DNA of 56,536 nucleotides from an uncultured Chloracidobacterium sp. (GCA_937941715.1 CALDGX010000196.1:1-56536), one strand, 5' to 3'; numbered from the stretch's first letter, positions 1 to 9,198 are shown. A program made the numbers and translations. The notes: generated from the sequence alone by a model not told the origin.

Positions 1-1894
1 CCCTTGCGTCGAACAGGACATTGCCGCCTCCGCCAAAGAAGAAGTTTCGCTTGTACCTGATAATATTGGCGGCATTATCGACCGCGATCTTGATATCCAG
101 AGAGCTTACTTTGCCCGTGTCGGCGATCCTAGCCGGCGGTTCCGCCGAGTCGATGGTGTAGCCTTTTGGAAATTCGATCTCGATATCATCATTTTCCGAC
201 CATGGGTGCCGGAAGAAAATATCGTATTTTCGGGTCGCTGACGTAAATGAGGGCGTCGAACCGTACTCAAATACTCCGGGCTGCAGAAACAACCGCTTGC
301 CCGTCCGCTGTGCATAATTTGGCACCTTGATCTTGTACTCGTAGGTGAACGGCTTTTCGGGCTCGCTCACGTTTTGGATCGAAATTGCGGTGACCTCGGC
401 CGTGCTCATCGACGCTTTTACTGCATCCTTGAGTGTTTCTTCGCGCTTGCTGTCCGAGTCTTTGTAGTTTTCCTTTTTATATCGCGTTGCCAAATGGCCA
501 TAATATTCGATCTTAACGGTTCCCTCAAGCGTGCCGTCCTCCGTCAGCTTAAATCGGCCGGTCCGCTTTGCCTGGCTCTTGTCAGGACCGGAGAATGGCG
601 TTTCGGTCTTCATGTAATCCTTATAGCCCAAGAGCAATACGGAAGTGGCCTCCTCGGTCCAATCGAGCATGCCGAAGGGGACGAATTTGTCGCCCGGCGA
701 GTAGAATCTCCATTCGTTGCCGACCCGTACCGCGATCGCCGAAAAGTGGATAAAAGACTCGTGTGCCTGCGACGGATCAAAAAACTTTTCGCTCCGATCT
801 CCGCCAAATGCCAGTCGCGTCTCAAACTCAAGTGCAGTCGATAGCGATGCGAACAATTCGTTGATGTCGGTGGCCGTTCCCTGCAGCTTTTTGTAGGTAT
901 CGGCCGTGGACTTGTTTGGCTTCATTTCGTCTTTTTGATCCTCGGTCAGGCTCGTGTCGTACGAAATGTTCTTGATCTTCGATTTGCAAAACTCAAACAG
1001 CCTGGCCAGTTTTTCTTCAGGTATCGTCGCTCCCGCGGTGATCTCGGCAGCAGCGGCCTTTAGCTCCTTGCCCGGCTTGAGCGTATCTTTGATCTCCCAG
1101 CGACGGGCTATGTAACCGCCGGCCCGCGACCAGAAATCATCCGTGGAGGCCTTTTTGTCCCGCGTGTAATAGAGCAGCATCCAGGCTCGGATCTCATCAA
1201 CGGGCGGCATCAGGGGCTCGTCCTTGATCGCCGGCACGTTGGTCAGCGTCGCACGGTAAAAGCCGCCTTTGTCCTTTTCGAACTTTGTGTCGTTCATATT
1301 AAAGGGCAAATAGCGGGCATCGAGTGCCGGCTTGAAGAAATAGCTGATGGTCTGTATCGGGACATCATGCTGAAACTTCATCCGCATATCCTCTGCCGAA
1401 CCATGGTCATAAACCTCCTGATACTTGTACTCGACGATTACGCCCGGTGCGATGTTCGGGATCGCAAACGATTTGGCACGGAATGAGATCTTGTCTTTCT
1501 TGGCGACCTCGCGGTCAAACACGTCTGCCTTTGCAAGTTCGACGATCGAGCCGTCCGGTTTGATCACCCGGGCCATGATGTCCTTGATCCGGATGCCCTT
1601 TGTAAACGGGATGTCGACCTTGCTGTATTTTTCGCGCCCCTTTTCCGTAAAGATCTTGACGCGAATATAGTGCTTCATCGCCATATTTTCGGGATTTGAA
1701 TCATCGACGCGAACTTCCCAAAAAATGACCTCGGCGTCGGCACCGGGTTCGACCGTTGATGCCGCCATCTGAAGTTCGGCCGGCGTTACCGCCCGCCACT
1801 CCTCACCCATCAGCAAGGCCGAAACCGGAAGTACGAAAAAACCACACAGCAAGAAAAAGGCCGGGAAAATACGCCTGAGACGGTTCGATTTCAT
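1..1894 (-). CDS. Secreted DUF3857 / transglutaminase-like protein (C-terminus beyond window)
   Basis: The frame starts at ATG 1894 and is still open at the left edge, giving at least 631 residues. Residues 1-27 form a signal peptide with a basic start and hydrophobic core. Residues about 50-250 look like a DUF3857 domain, 295-405 like a transglutaminase-like fold, and the rest like the beta-rich DUF3858-type tail. The usual catalytic motif of this fold (GDCKDK-like) reads GTATDI at 339-344, so the nucleophilic Cys is absent. His383 remains, but the place of the catalytic Asp reads YSPG (398-401) instead of a DP pair. The protein is therefore probably a non-catalytic periplasmic or surface protein. 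DUF3857 proteins are common in Acidobacteriota and Bacteroidota and their role is mostly unknown. The family call is firm; the function is not known. Confidence 0.85.
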   Translation of the reverse strand, partial: MKSNRLRRIFPAFFLLCGFFVLPVSALLMGEEWRAVTPAELQMAASTVEPGADAEVIFWEVRVDDSNPENMAMKHYIRVKIFTEKGREKYSKVDIPFTKGIRIKDIMARVIKPDGSIVELAKADVFDREVAKKDKISFRAKSFAIPNIAPGVIVEYKYQEVYDHGSAEDMRMKFQHDVPIQTISYFFKPALDARYLPFNMNDTKFEKDKGGFYRATLTNVPAIKDEPLMPPVDEIRAWMLLYYTRDKKASTDDFWSRAGGYIARRWEIKDTLKPGKELKAAAAEITAGATIPEEKLARLFEFCKSKIKNISYDTSLTEDQKDEMKPNKSTADTYKKLQGTATDINELFASLSTALEFETRLAFGGDRSEKFFDPSQAHESFIHFSAIAVRVGNEWRFYSPGDKFVPFGMLDWTEEATSVLLLGYKDYMKTETPFSGPDKSQAKRTGRFKLTEDGTLEGTVKIEYYGHLATRYKKENYKDSDSKREETLKDAVKASMSTAEVTAISIQNVSEPEKPFTYEYKIKVPNYAQRTGKRLFLQPGVFEYGSTPSFTSATRKYDIFFRHPWSENDDIEIEFPKGYTIDSAEPPARIADTGKVSSLDIKIAVDNAANIIRYKRNFFFGGGGNVLFDAR

Positions 1895-2132
1895 ATATAC
1901 CTCAATGGACGAAGGAGCAGTTTGGTTCGATAAACAGATCACCGAATATACGATCCGGCATGATCGGGAAAATGCGACTCTGTTTATTAAAATCGGAAAA
2001 ATCACGACTAGTCTATGTCAACTGTCACAAATAAATCAAGGTTTTTTCCGCCTGCCAAGGGTACGTCCGTTGTGCTATAATTCACGGCAAATAGCGTTTT
2101 AATTAAGTATTTATTAATAAGGAGATATTTTA
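1895..2132. other. Divergent intergenic region
   Basis: These 238 bases lie between the divergently read DUF3857 gene and the aldolase gene. They are AT-rich compared with their surroundings and carry a good promoter for the aldolase (2052-2081) and its ribosome binding site AAGGAG just before 2133. I see no convincing small gene here. Confidence 0.6.
2052..2081 (+). promoter_or_regulatory. Sigma70-type promoter for the aldolase gene
   Basis: A perfect -10 box TATAAT lies at 2076-2081. It is preceded by TGC, giving the extended -10 form TGnTATAAT. A partial -35 (CTGCCA, 2052-2057) sits 18 bases upstream. The start codon is about 50 bases downstream. The promoter is read from sequence only. 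Confidence 0.55.
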
Positions 2133-3209
2133 ATGGCTGTCGATCACAGTAAGATACAGGAACTTTTAGGTGCGGATGCAGATTCGCTGCTGTCGCACGT
2201 TTCGACCACGATCCCAAAGGAAAATATTCATCTGCCGGGCGGTGATTTCGTTGACCGCGTCATTGCGCCTTCGGATCGTAATGTCCGCGTTTTGCGCAGC
2301 ATGCAGACGCTCTTTAATACGGGCCGTTTGGCGGGCACGGGATATGTTTCGATACTGCCCGTCGATCAGGGCATCGAGCATTCGGCAGGTGCGAGCTTTG
2401 CGCCGAATCCCGCGTATTTTGATCCGGAAAATATCGTCAAGCTCGCGATCGAGGGCGGGTGCAACGCGGTCGCTTCAACATACGGCGTTCTCGGTTCGGT
2501 CGCCAGGAAATATGCTCACAAGATACCGTTTGTCGTTAAGATCAACCACAACGAGCTGCTGACCTATCCTAACCAGTTTGATCAGGTCATGTTCGGCACG
2601 GTCGAGCAAGCCCACAATATGGGCGCGGTCGCTGTCGGGGCGACGATCTATTTTGGTTCTGACCAGTCGACCCGTCAGATCACCGAGGTCGCCGAGGCTT
2701 TTGCCTATGCACACGAGCTCGGTATGGCGACGATCCTCTGGTGTTATCTGCGTAATTCCAAATTCAAGACCGGCGAAGGCGATATGCACACAGCGGCAGA
2801 CCTCACCGGCCAGGCCAATCATCTCGGCGTCACGATCCAGGCTGACATCATCAAGCAGAAATTGCCCGAGCGAAACGGCGGCTACAACGCCCTTAATATG
2901 GAGAGCAGCTACGGCAAGACCAACCCGAAGATCTATTCCGAACTGACGACCGACAATCCGATCGACCTCGTCCGGTATCAGGTCGCCAACTGTTACATGG
3001 GCCGTGCCGGTCTGATCAATTCGGGCGGCGAATCAAAGGGTGCGGGCGATCTGGCGGATGCTGTTCGTACGGCCGTCATCAACAAACGCGGCGGCGGGAC
3101 CGGCCTCATTTCCGGCCGTAAGGCGTTCCAGCGTCCGATGGCCGAAGGCGTCGAATTGCTCAACGCGATCCAGGACGTCTATCTCTGCGATGAGATCACG
3201 GTTGCGTAG
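2133..3209 (+). CDS. fbaB: Class I fructose-bisphosphate aldolase (DhnA/FbaB type)
   Basis: This 358-residue enzyme cleaves fructose 1,6-bisphosphate to glyceraldehyde 3-phosphate and dihydroxyacetone phosphate in glycolysis, and runs in reverse in gluconeogenesis. It is the archaeal/bacterial class I type that uses a lysine Schiff base. Family landmarks are PVDQGIEHS (76-84), VVKINHNE (134-141) and QADIIKQK (236-243). Lys241 in the last motif is the likely Schiff-base lysine by analogy with E. coli FbaB. The length fits the family. The ATG at 2133 has AAGGAG about 8 bases upstream and a strong promoter. The gene appears monocistronic and ends at a near-perfect hairpin (3231-3275). It is a very safe family call. 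Confidence 0.95.
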   Translation: MAVDHSKIQELLGADADSLLSHVSTTIPKENIHLPGGDFVDRVIAPSDRNVRVLRSMQTLFNTGRLAGTGYVSILPVDQGIEHSAGASFAPNPAYFDPENIVKLAIEGGCNAVASTYGVLGSVARKYAHKIPFVVKINHNELLTYPNQFDQVMFGTVEQAHNMGAVAVGATIYFGSDQSTRQITEVAEAFAYAHELGMATILWCYLRNSKFKTGEGDMHTAADLTGQANHLGVTIQADIIKQKLPERNGGYNALNMESSYGKTNPKIYSELTTDNPIDLVRYQVANCYMGRAGLINSGGESKGAGDLADAVRTAVINKRGGGTGLISGRKAFQRPMAEGVELLNAIQDVYLCDEITVA

Positions 3210-3230
3210 GCAGAGTGATCAAAGACCGCT

Positions 3231-3275
3231 AAAAGACGCGAGCCGGAGGAGATTACCAACCGGCTCGCGTCTTTT
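3231..3275. terminator. Bidirectional intrinsic terminator
   Basis: The 16-base arms AAAAGACGCGAGCCGG (3231-3246) and CCGGCTCGCGTCTTTT (3260-3275) are perfectly complementary around a 13-base loop. The A-run at one foot and T-run at the other suit both the aldolase gene and the converging MBL gene. Confidence 0.85.
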
Positions 3276-3297
3276 CACTTTAAACTGCGGGGGGACG

Positions 3298-4200
3298 CTA
3301 CTTCTTGGAGTAGCTGTTATGAACGGTTTCGATCCAGGCATCGGTCTTGATGAATCCGGAACCGTAGGCCTTATATTTCTCGGGTAATCCGGCCTTTTTG
3401 ATCTCATCCAGCGACAATCCCTTTTTCATCGCGTCCTGAACTATCTTTGACGTCTCGGTCAGGGTCTGTTGGTATGACTTGACGTCGTCGAGCGTTGCCA
3501 GCGGGCCGTGTCCGGGTATCACCTTGACGTCGGGCGGCATCATCGCGATCGCCGTTCCGATGTTGTTGATCAAACCCTGCACACTGCCGCCGCTCGCCAG
3601 ATCCACGAACGGAAAACGGCCATTGAAATAATGGTCGCCGAGGTGAACGACCTTTGCCGTATTGAAAATTACCATCGTGTCGCCGTCCGTGTGTCCGGCC
3701 GGCAAGTAGATCATGTCGATCTGGTCGCCGTCAAAATACAAATGCATACGCTCGGAATAAGTGATCGCCGGCAGAGCGAACGGCTGATACGGAGCTGTTT
3801 TTTGGCCGAAGATGACCGGTGGATCCGTCAGCCGTTTTCGCACTTTTTCATGCGCGATGATGATCGATTGCTTTCCAAAAAACTCGTTGCCCTCGGTATG
3901 GTCACCGTGCCAGTGCGTATTGACGATATACTTCGGTACGGCTGAACCAAGTTCCTTTAGGGCCGCACTCAGCTTTTCGCTTACCACCTTATAGTCGTCG
4001 TCGATGATCAAAATGCCTTCCTGGCCGACGATCGCTCCGATATTACCGCCGCGGCCCTGGAGCATATACACATTGCCGCTGATCTTTGTGACCTTGACGG
4101 TCACCTCTTGCTGCTTTTCAAAATGACTGTTGTCGTCGTGAGCAAATGTCGTCAGGCCGACAAATGCCGTCAAAATGAGCGCCGAAAGCAATTTTTGCAT
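3298..4200 (-). CDS. Secreted metallo-beta-lactamase-fold hydrolase
   Basis: This 300-residue protein has an N-terminal signal peptide (residues 1-20) and a complete MBL-fold metal site. The site consists of HWHGDH (96-101), PAGHTDGD (His170), HLGDH (Asp189) and IPGHGP (His231). It is therefore an exported di-zinc hydrolase. The layout resembles broad 'MBL fold/cyclase-like' periplasmic hydrolases rather than a proven beta-lactamase, and the substrate cannot be told from sequence. GAGGAG lies a few bases before the ATG at 4200. It converges with the aldolase gene and shares its terminator. The next minus-strand gene upstream (4257-4949) is only 56 bases away, so read-through from that operon is possible. 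Confidence 0.85.
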   Translation of the reverse strand: MQKLLSALILTAFVGLTTFAHDDNSHFEKQQEVTVKVTKISGNVYMLQGRGGNIGAIVGQEGILIIDDDYKVVSEKLSAALKELGSAVPKYIVNTHWHGDHTEGNEFFGKQSIIIAHEKVRKRLTDPPVIFGQKTAPYQPFALPAITYSERMHLYFDGDQIDMIYLPAGHTDGDTMVIFNTAKVVHLGDHYFNGRFPFVDLASGGSVQGLINNIGTAIAMMPPDVKVIPGHGPLATLDDVKSYQQTLTETSKIVQDAMKKGLSLDEIKKAGLPEKYKAYGSGFIKTDAWIETVHNSYSKK

Positions 4201-4256
4201 TGTTGATCACTCCTCTGGTCTTCGATGATCTCGTTAAAGTACGTTGCCCCTACGGA

Positions 4257-4949
4257 CTACATATATCTGCCGCGCGTTAGTTTATAAACGCCCGTCAGGA
4301 AAGGGTTTGATGCCCGTTCGCGGCCGACGGTCGTTTCGGCCCCATGACCCGAATAGACGATCGTCTCGTCGTCAAGCGTCAATATCTGGCTCGTTATCGA
4401 ATCTATCAGCTGATCATAATCGCCGCCCGGCAGATCGGTCCGCCCGATCGACCCCTCGAACAGGCAGTCGCCGACAAAGACATGTTTGCGGTCAACCTCG
4501 GCAAATACGACATGTCCGCGCGTGTGTCCCGGGCAATGCCGGACCGAAAAGCGGAGATCGCCGACCTCGTACAACTCGCCGTCCTGCCAATTGCGGGTGA
4601 GCGTCGGCGGCCGGTCATAGGCAAAGCCGAGGGCTGCCAACTGGCCCTGCGGGATGCCCATCATCAATGGCTGCTGCGGCAGGCCGTAATAGAGATCTTC
4701 GTCATCCTTGTGAAGTATGATCTCGGCATCGGGAAATGCCTCGGCCAGTGCGGCGGTGCCGCCGACGTGGTCGAGATGGCCGTGCGTCAGGGCGATCGCC
4801 TGCAGTTCGAGTCCGTTGCCGCGGATATATCCGTTCAGTTCGTCCGAGCTTTCGCCGGGGTCGATACAGATCGCCCGGCGCGTCCGCTCGCAGGCGACGA
4901 TCCGGGTGTTTTGTTGAAACGGCGTGAGCGGGAATTTAGCTATCAGCAT
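4257..4949 (-). CDS. Cytosolic MBL-fold hydrolase, glyoxalase II-like
   Basis: The protein has 230 residues and no signal peptide. The metal-binding motifs are complete: THGHLDHVGG (55-64), CPGHTRGH, GDCLFEGSIGRTDLPGGD and YSGHG. This pattern is that of the short YcbL/glyoxalase II-like family, whose members hydrolyse thioesters such as S-lactoylglutathione. The true substrate is unknown, and glutathione may be absent in this organism. It is the last gene of a minus-strand operon; its start overlaps the end of the 97-residue gene (4936-5229) by 14 bases, which suggests translational coupling. Confidence 0.88.
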   Translation of the reverse strand: MLIAKFPLTPFQQNTRIVACERTRRAICIDPGESSDELNGYIRGNGLELQAIALTHGHLDHVGGTAALAEAFPDAEIILHKDDEDLYYGLPQQPLMMGIPQGQLAALGFAYDRPPTLTRNWQDGELYEVGDLRFSVRHCPGHTRGHVVFAEVDRKHVFVGDCLFEGSIGRTDLPGGDYDQLIDSITSQILTLDDETIVYSGHGAETTVGRERASNPFLTGVYKLTRGRYM

Positions 4950-5229
4950 TTATGAGTTCACTCAGATATTTGTCTACGTCAAAAGGGTCCGTCCGCCGCT
5001 CGCTAAGTACGAATCGGATCGCGTTTCGATACGTTTCGGCATCCGGCTTGCCGTTAAAGCAGGGCGTTTCGAGGTCGCTCAGGTTAAGGTAGCTGATCAG
5101 GCAGCTGAGCAGCATCCACAGCAAGATCTCGCTGTCCGGCCCCAGCGGATTGTGCTTGATGATGCTCTCGCGGTCGGCCCGAATGTCGCTGCAGATCCGC
5201 GCAAACTCGGCCTCGCTGATCGTGGTCAT
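4936..5229 (-). CDS. Small conserved protein of unknown function
   Basis: This 97-residue acidic, alpha-helical protein has a central hydrophobic stretch (about residues 34-50) and a YRNAIRFVL segment. I do not recognise the family. I chose the ATG at 5229 because it overlaps the stop codon of the GNAT gene in an ATGA (5226-5229), and a longer upstream reading would run through the GNAT gene. Its own end overlaps the MBL gene. Sitting between an acetyltransferase and an MBL hydrolase, it is likely co-translated with both; nothing more specific can be inferred. Confidence 0.75.
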   Translation of the reverse strand: MTTISEAEFARICSDIRADRESIIKHNPLGPDSEILLWMLLSCLISYLNLSDLETPCFNGKPDAETYRNAIRFVLSERRTDPFDVDKYLSELINADS

Positions 5230-5669
5230 AACATTTCTTCGTACATCACGTAATGCGATGCTTCCATCCCGACAGCCTCGTACACCCGCTGGGCGTGCGT
5301 GTTGTCGTGCTCGACGTAGAGGCGGATGCCGTAAACTCCGGCCTCTCTCGCACGTTTCTTTACAAACTCGTAGAGGTGGCTGTACACACGCTTTCCACGT
5401 GCCTCTTTGCGAATATAGACGCTCTGGATCCACCACATCCAGGCGTTGCGCCAGTCGCTCCATTCGTAAGTGATCATGAGCCCGCCGACAACGCCGCCGT
5501 CATCCTCGGCGACAACGTAAAATCCCTTTTCTGTATCGACAAATACGGACTCGACCGCCGGGCCGACGACATTGGGGTCGAGTTGCTTGCCCTCGGTCTC
5601 GAACGCCATCGCCTGATTGAACTCAACGAAAAAATGAGCGTCCTCGACGCTTGCGAGCCTGATATTCAT
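5226..5669 (-). CDS. GNAT-family N-acetyltransferase
   Basis: The 147-residue protein has the Gcn5-related acetyltransferase fold. A central beta-strand region ends in SVYIRKEARGKRVYSHL, the acetyl-CoA binding segment (R/Q-x-x-G-x-G/R type), and the C-terminal motif HDNTHAQRVYEAVGM is typical of the family. The acceptor substrate is unknown. It starts at an ATG with AAGGA about 7 bases upstream and is first in a three-gene overlapping operon. It is divergent from the DHH phosphoesterase gene, with 72 bases between the start codons. Confidence 0.88.
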   Translation of the reverse strand: MNIRLASVEDAHFFVEFNQAMAFETEGKQLDPNVVGPAVESVFVDTEKGFYVVAEDDGGVVGGLMITYEWSDWRNAWMWWIQSVYIRKEARGKRVYSHLYEFVKKRAREAGVYGIRLYVEHDNTHAQRVYEAVGMEASHYVMYEEML

Positions 5670-5741
5670 ATTCGATTCCTTGACGAAATTGGCTTCGCCA
5701 ACTAGTCTAAAATGTTTTGTCTACGGGCAAAAAGTGATTAT

Positions 5742-6701
5742 ATGAAACTTCGGATACTTTATCACGGGAATTGCTTCGACGGCGTTTCATCGGCCGCGAT
5801 ATTCACTAAGTTTTACAAGGCAAAATTTCATCCGGACGCCCTGGTTGCCTATACACCGACGATGCACCGGGCCGGCAACGCCTTTGACCGCGATCAGTTT
5901 GACGGCGACGAAAACGCGATCGTCGATTTCAAATACTGTCCCGACGAACGCCTGACCTGGTGGTTCGATCATCATCAATCGGCATTTTTGACCAAGCCGG
6001 ACGAGGAGCATTTTCGGGCCGACACATCGGGCAGGAAGTTTCTCGACACCACCAGTAAATCGTGCGCCGAATTTATCGCGCGTATCGCTAAAGAGAAGTT
6101 CGGCTTTGAGGACGAGTCGCTCGCCGAACTTATCCACTGGGCACATATCATCGACGGCGCCTTGTACGAATCGCCGGCACAGTGTGTCGAACTGCGGTCG
6201 TCGGCACTCAAGCTGATGCAGGTGATCGAGGGCGAAAAAGATCCGGCCTTCGTTGAGGAGATCATCCGGATGCTGACCGAACGTTCGCTCGACGATATCG
6301 TCGCGAGCGACGTGATCCAAGCCAAACTCGAACCGATTCTCGAGCAGCATTGGTCAACGGTCGAGTTGATCAAGGGCCGTGCCGTCTCGGAACGCGGGGT
6401 CGTCCATTTTGACCTGACCGGAACCGGCATTGAGGGTTATAACAAATTTATCCCGTACTATTTCCACCCCGAGGTGACGTACGTCGTATCACTGAGCCAA
6501 AGCTCGTTCCGCACCAAGATATCGGTCGGGTCAAACCCCTGGGCGCCGCGGCCGCGAACCCACAATATCGCCGAGATCTGCGAACGCTACGGCGGCGGCG
6601 GCCACGCCGTGGTCGGGGCGGTGAGTTTGAAACCGGAAGATCTCGAACTCGGCAAAAAGTACATGGCCGAGATCATCGAAGAATTGCAATTTACCGAATA
6701 A
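5742..6701 (+). CDS. DHH/DHHA1-family phosphoesterase
   Basis: This protein of about 319 residues belongs to the DHH superfamily, Mn-dependent phosphoesterases that include nanoRNases, pAp phosphatases and exopolyphosphatase-like enzymes. An N-terminal HGNCFDGVSSA segment (8-18) supplies the first metal-binding Asp, DHH is at 76-78, and the C-terminal DHHA1 substrate motif GGGGH is at 284-288. I start at ATG 5742; an in-frame ATG at 5712 would add ten residues without homology to the family start. The exact substrate is open. The protein is probably cytosolic and involved in nucleotide or short-RNA turnover. Confidence 0.85.
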   Translation: MKLRILYHGNCFDGVSSAAIFTKFYKAKFHPDALVAYTPTMHRAGNAFDRDQFDGDENAIVDFKYCPDERLTWWFDHHQSAFLTKPDEEHFRADTSGRKFLDTTSKSCAEFIARIAKEKFGFEDESLAELIHWAHIIDGALYESPAQCVELRSSALKLMQVIEGEKDPAFVEEIIRMLTERSLDDIVASDVIQAKLEPILEQHWSTVELIKGRAVSERGVVHFDLTGTGIEGYNKFIPYYFHPEVTYVVSLSQSSFRTKISVGSNPWAPRPRTHNIAEICERYGGGGHAVVGAVSLKPEDLELGKKYMAEIIEELQFTE

Positions 6702-6725
6702 AAAAGGGCGGCCCGCGAGCCGCCC
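6701..6725 (-). terminator. Intrinsic terminator of the small secreted protein gene
   Basis: The arms GGGCGGC (6706-6712) and GCCGCCC (6719-6725) form a 7-bp GC stem with a 6-base loop. Read on the minus strand it is followed by a T-run (complement of 6701-6705), directly after the stop codon of the gene at 6751-7299. Confidence 0.7.
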
Positions 6726-6750
6726 ATCGGTTCATTCGATATCAGGCCGC

Positions 6751-7299
6751 CTACGGCTTTTTCGAAAAGACCTTTGTCGTCGTGTCCATGCCGCCGTCGC
6801 GATTTGGACGCTGCGAAGCGATGGATAGAGTTCCGTCGGCACCGAGTGTCCATTTTTCGCTTGAGACGCGGTCCCCCATTGGCGTTGTGACCGAGCGGGT
6901 TATTTCGAGCGATCCGCCTTCGAGCTTCGCCTTTGTCGAAACCTGCATACTGCCCATCTGGCCGGAAATTTCAGACTTAACTTCCTTGCCATCCAGCGTG
7001 TAAGTGACCGAACCGTCTCCGCCGCCCATCATTCCTCCACGGCCGCCTCCCGGAGGGCCGCCGGCAGGTGCTCCGGCGGGCGGTGCATTGCGCTGTGTCG
7101 CTGTCACGACCGTGATCTCTGTTGCGGTTTGCGTGACCGTCAGCGTCTGAGATTGAATGCTGGCCTTTTCGCGCTCGTTGAGCGTGGATTTAGTAAGGTC
7201 CAGATTCCAGGTTCCGCTAAAGTCGGCGGTCTTCTGTGCCGAGACAGAAATAGCGAATACAACCAGCGACAGTGCCGCCAAAACTAAATTTCGTTTCAT
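6751..7299 (-). CDS. Small secreted protein with Gly/Pro-rich linker, function unknown
   Basis: The 182-residue protein has a clear signal peptide (1-21, ending SVSAQ) and then an FSGTWNLD motif. That motif is typical of short acidobacterial secreted proteins with a lipocalin-like beta-barrel. Residues about 72-93 are a Gly/Pro/Met-rich linker that splits the beta-strand region into two halves. There are no catalytic motifs. AGGAG precedes the ATG at 7299, and it has its own terminator (6701-6725), so it is probably a single-gene unit. It may bind a ligand in the periplasm, but that is a guess. Confidence 0.75.
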   Translation of the reverse strand: MKRNLVLAALSLVVFAISVSAQKTADFSGTWNLDLTKSTLNEREKASIQSQTLTVTQTATEITVVTATQRNAPPAGAPAGGPPGGGRGGMMGGGDGSVTYTLDGKEVKSEISGQMGSMQVSTKAKLEGGSLEITRSVTTPMGDRVSSEKWTLGADGTLSIASQRPNRDGGMDTTTKVFSKKP

Positions 7300-7401
7300 A
7301 AAATTGCTCCTGAGCAGTAAGTTGAATTTGTCTAACCTCTAACTAAGACGCAATACTAGCGCAATTGGTTTTGGCAAAAACGTAAAGAATTGTAAACCGC
7401 C

Positions 7402-9198
7402 CTAGGCCTCGGCCGCGGCCTCACCCTGACGGTTGAGGTGGCTGTTGCTGTAGCCGTACATAAAGTAAATGACCATGCCGACGAGCAGCCAAACGCCAAA
7501 CCTGATCCAGTTGGTAACGCCGAGCTCGGTCATGAGATATAAGCACGAGAGCAGGCCGAGGATCGGTATCAACGACAGCTTTTTGGTCAGGCTGAAGAAC
7601 ACGAGTATCGCCGATATGACGACAAAAAAGATCATCGGTATCTTGTGCGAAAACGCACTCAGCATCGATTCGCCCTCGGCCGGCGTTATCGTGATCAGGT
7701 CGCTGTAAAACGTCGGGCTGAAGTAGTTGATGACAAAGCCGACGATGACCAGGATCACCGGCAGCAGAAACTGGGCGTTTATATACGGCACATAGCGGGC
7801 GCCGCTTTCCTTAAACTCCTTGTCCTTGAACAGCACGCCCGCGCACACGACCACAAAGGCGAACAGCGTACCGATACTGGCGAGATCGGTGACCTCGGTC
7901 AGGTTCATGAACAGGGCCGGAATGGCGACGACGATACCGGTGATGATCGTCGCGAACCACGGTGTGTTGAATCGCGGATGGATCGACGAAAAGACCTTCG
8001 GCAGCAGGCCGTCGCGGCTCATCGCCATCCACAAACGCGGCTGGCCGATCTGAAATACCAGAAACACCGTCGCGAGTGCGATGACCGCACTGACCGCGAT
8101 GATGCCTGCGACCCACGGAACGTTGGCACCCTCGGGTCCGAAGACGAACGCCAGCGGATCGCCGACGTCGAGCATTTTATAGCTGACCATACCGGTCAGG
8201 ACGAGTGCGACGGCGATGTACAGGATGGTACAGATCACCAGCGACAGGATCATCGCTATCGGCAGGTCGCGTCGCGGATTCTTACATTCCTCGGCGGTCG
8301 TCGAGAGAGCGTCAAACCCAATGTACGCAAAGAATACGGCCGACACGCCCTTTAGCACGCCGGTGATGCCGTTCGGTGCGAACGGCGACCAGTTGGCCGG
8401 ATTGACATAGTTGAGCCCGAGGAAAATGACCAGCAGGATGATGCCGACCTTGAGGACGGTCATGATGTTCGAGGCAAATTTTGACTCGCGGATGCCGATA
8501 AAGACGAGCGTCGTGATGACAAGCGTGATCAGCAGAGCGGGCAGGTCACAGACGACCGGTATCGAGCCAAGATGCGGGGCGTTGAGCCACGCCAGATAGC
8601 CGTCGACCTGGCCGCAGCTGACAGCGGCGTCGGCCGCCTCGCAGCCCTTGGAAAGCGCATCGACGGTCGCACCGCCGGCGACGGCCTCGGTCACGGCGGC
8701 GTAACCGCGCTTGGCGGTCAGAAAATCCATCGTGAAATGCAGCGGTATATTGATGCCGTACCCTTTCAGCAGGCCGGTAAAATAATCGCTCCACGAAATG
8801 GCGACGGCGATGTTGCCGATGGCGTACTCGACGATCAGGTCCCATCCGATGATCCAGGCGATAAACTCGCCCATCGACGCGTAAGCGTAGGTATAGGCTG
8901 AGCCCGCGACCGGGATCCGCGATGCAAACTCGGCATAGCACAGTGCCGAAAAGGCACATGCCACCGCCGTAAAGACGAACAGCAACGCCACGGCCGGGCC
9001 GCCGTTGTACGACGCCTTGCCGACCATCGCGAAGATACCGGCACCGATGATCGCCGCGATGCCCATCAGCGTCAGGTCAAACACGCCCAATGTACGCCGG
9101 AGCGTTCCCGGAGCGGCCGTGTCACCGGCATGCTCTAAAAGTCCTGCGGCCGCATCGGCCTGGATCTGCGAAATGGATTTCGTCCTGAAAAGGTTCAT
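7402..9198 (-). CDS. APC-superfamily amino acid permease (cationic amino acid transporter type)
   Basis: This large multi-spanning membrane protein (about 598 residues) has the first-helix signature GIAAIIGAGIFAMVGKAS and the EFASRIPVAGSAYTYAYASMGE region of the amino acid-polyamine-organocation family. It also has the FFAYIGFDALSTTAEECKNPRRDLP segment typical of the CAT/YfnA branch. It probably has 12-14 helices and imports amino acids by proton or sodium symport. An extra soluble segment between helices near residues 165-205 (around VDALSKGCEAADAAVSCGQVDG) contains two cysteines and could be disulphide-bonded outside the membrane. I start at ATG 9198; a GTG at 9207 is an alternative. No partner gene is adjacent. 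Confidence 0.92.
   Translation of the reverse strand: MNLFRTKSISQIQADAAAGLLEHAGDTAAPGTLRRTLGVFDLTLMGIAAIIGAGIFAMVGKASYNGGPAVALLFVFTAVACAFSALCYAEFASRIPVAGSAYTYAYASMGEFIAWIIGWDLIVEYAIGNIAVAISWSDYFTGLLKGYGINIPLHFTMDFLTAKRGYAAVTEAVAGGATVDALSKGCEAADAAVSCGQVDGYLAWLNAPHLGSIPVVCDLPALLITLVITTLVFIGIRESKFASNIMTVLKVGIILLVIFLGLNYVNPANWSPFAPNGITGVLKGVSAVFFAYIGFDALSTTAEECKNPRRDLPIAMILSLVICTILYIAVALVLTGMVSYKMLDVGDPLAFVFGPEGANVPWVAGIIAVSAVIALATVFLVFQIGQPRLWMAMSRDGLLPKVFSSIHPRFNTPWFATIITGIVVAIPALFMNLTEVTDLASIGTLFAFVVVCAGVLFKDKEFKESGARYVPYINAQFLLPVILVIVGFVINYFSPTFYSDLITITPAEGESMLSAFSHKIPMIFFVVISAILVFFSLTKKLSLIPILGLLSCLYLMTELGVTNWIRFGVWLLVGMVIYFMYGYSNSHLNRQGEAAAEA

Noticed and set aside
4344..4955. Long plus-strand frame opposite the glyoxalase II-like gene
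   Set aside because: The minus strand encodes a complete MBL protein with all metal motifs; the plus-strand product has no homology pattern.
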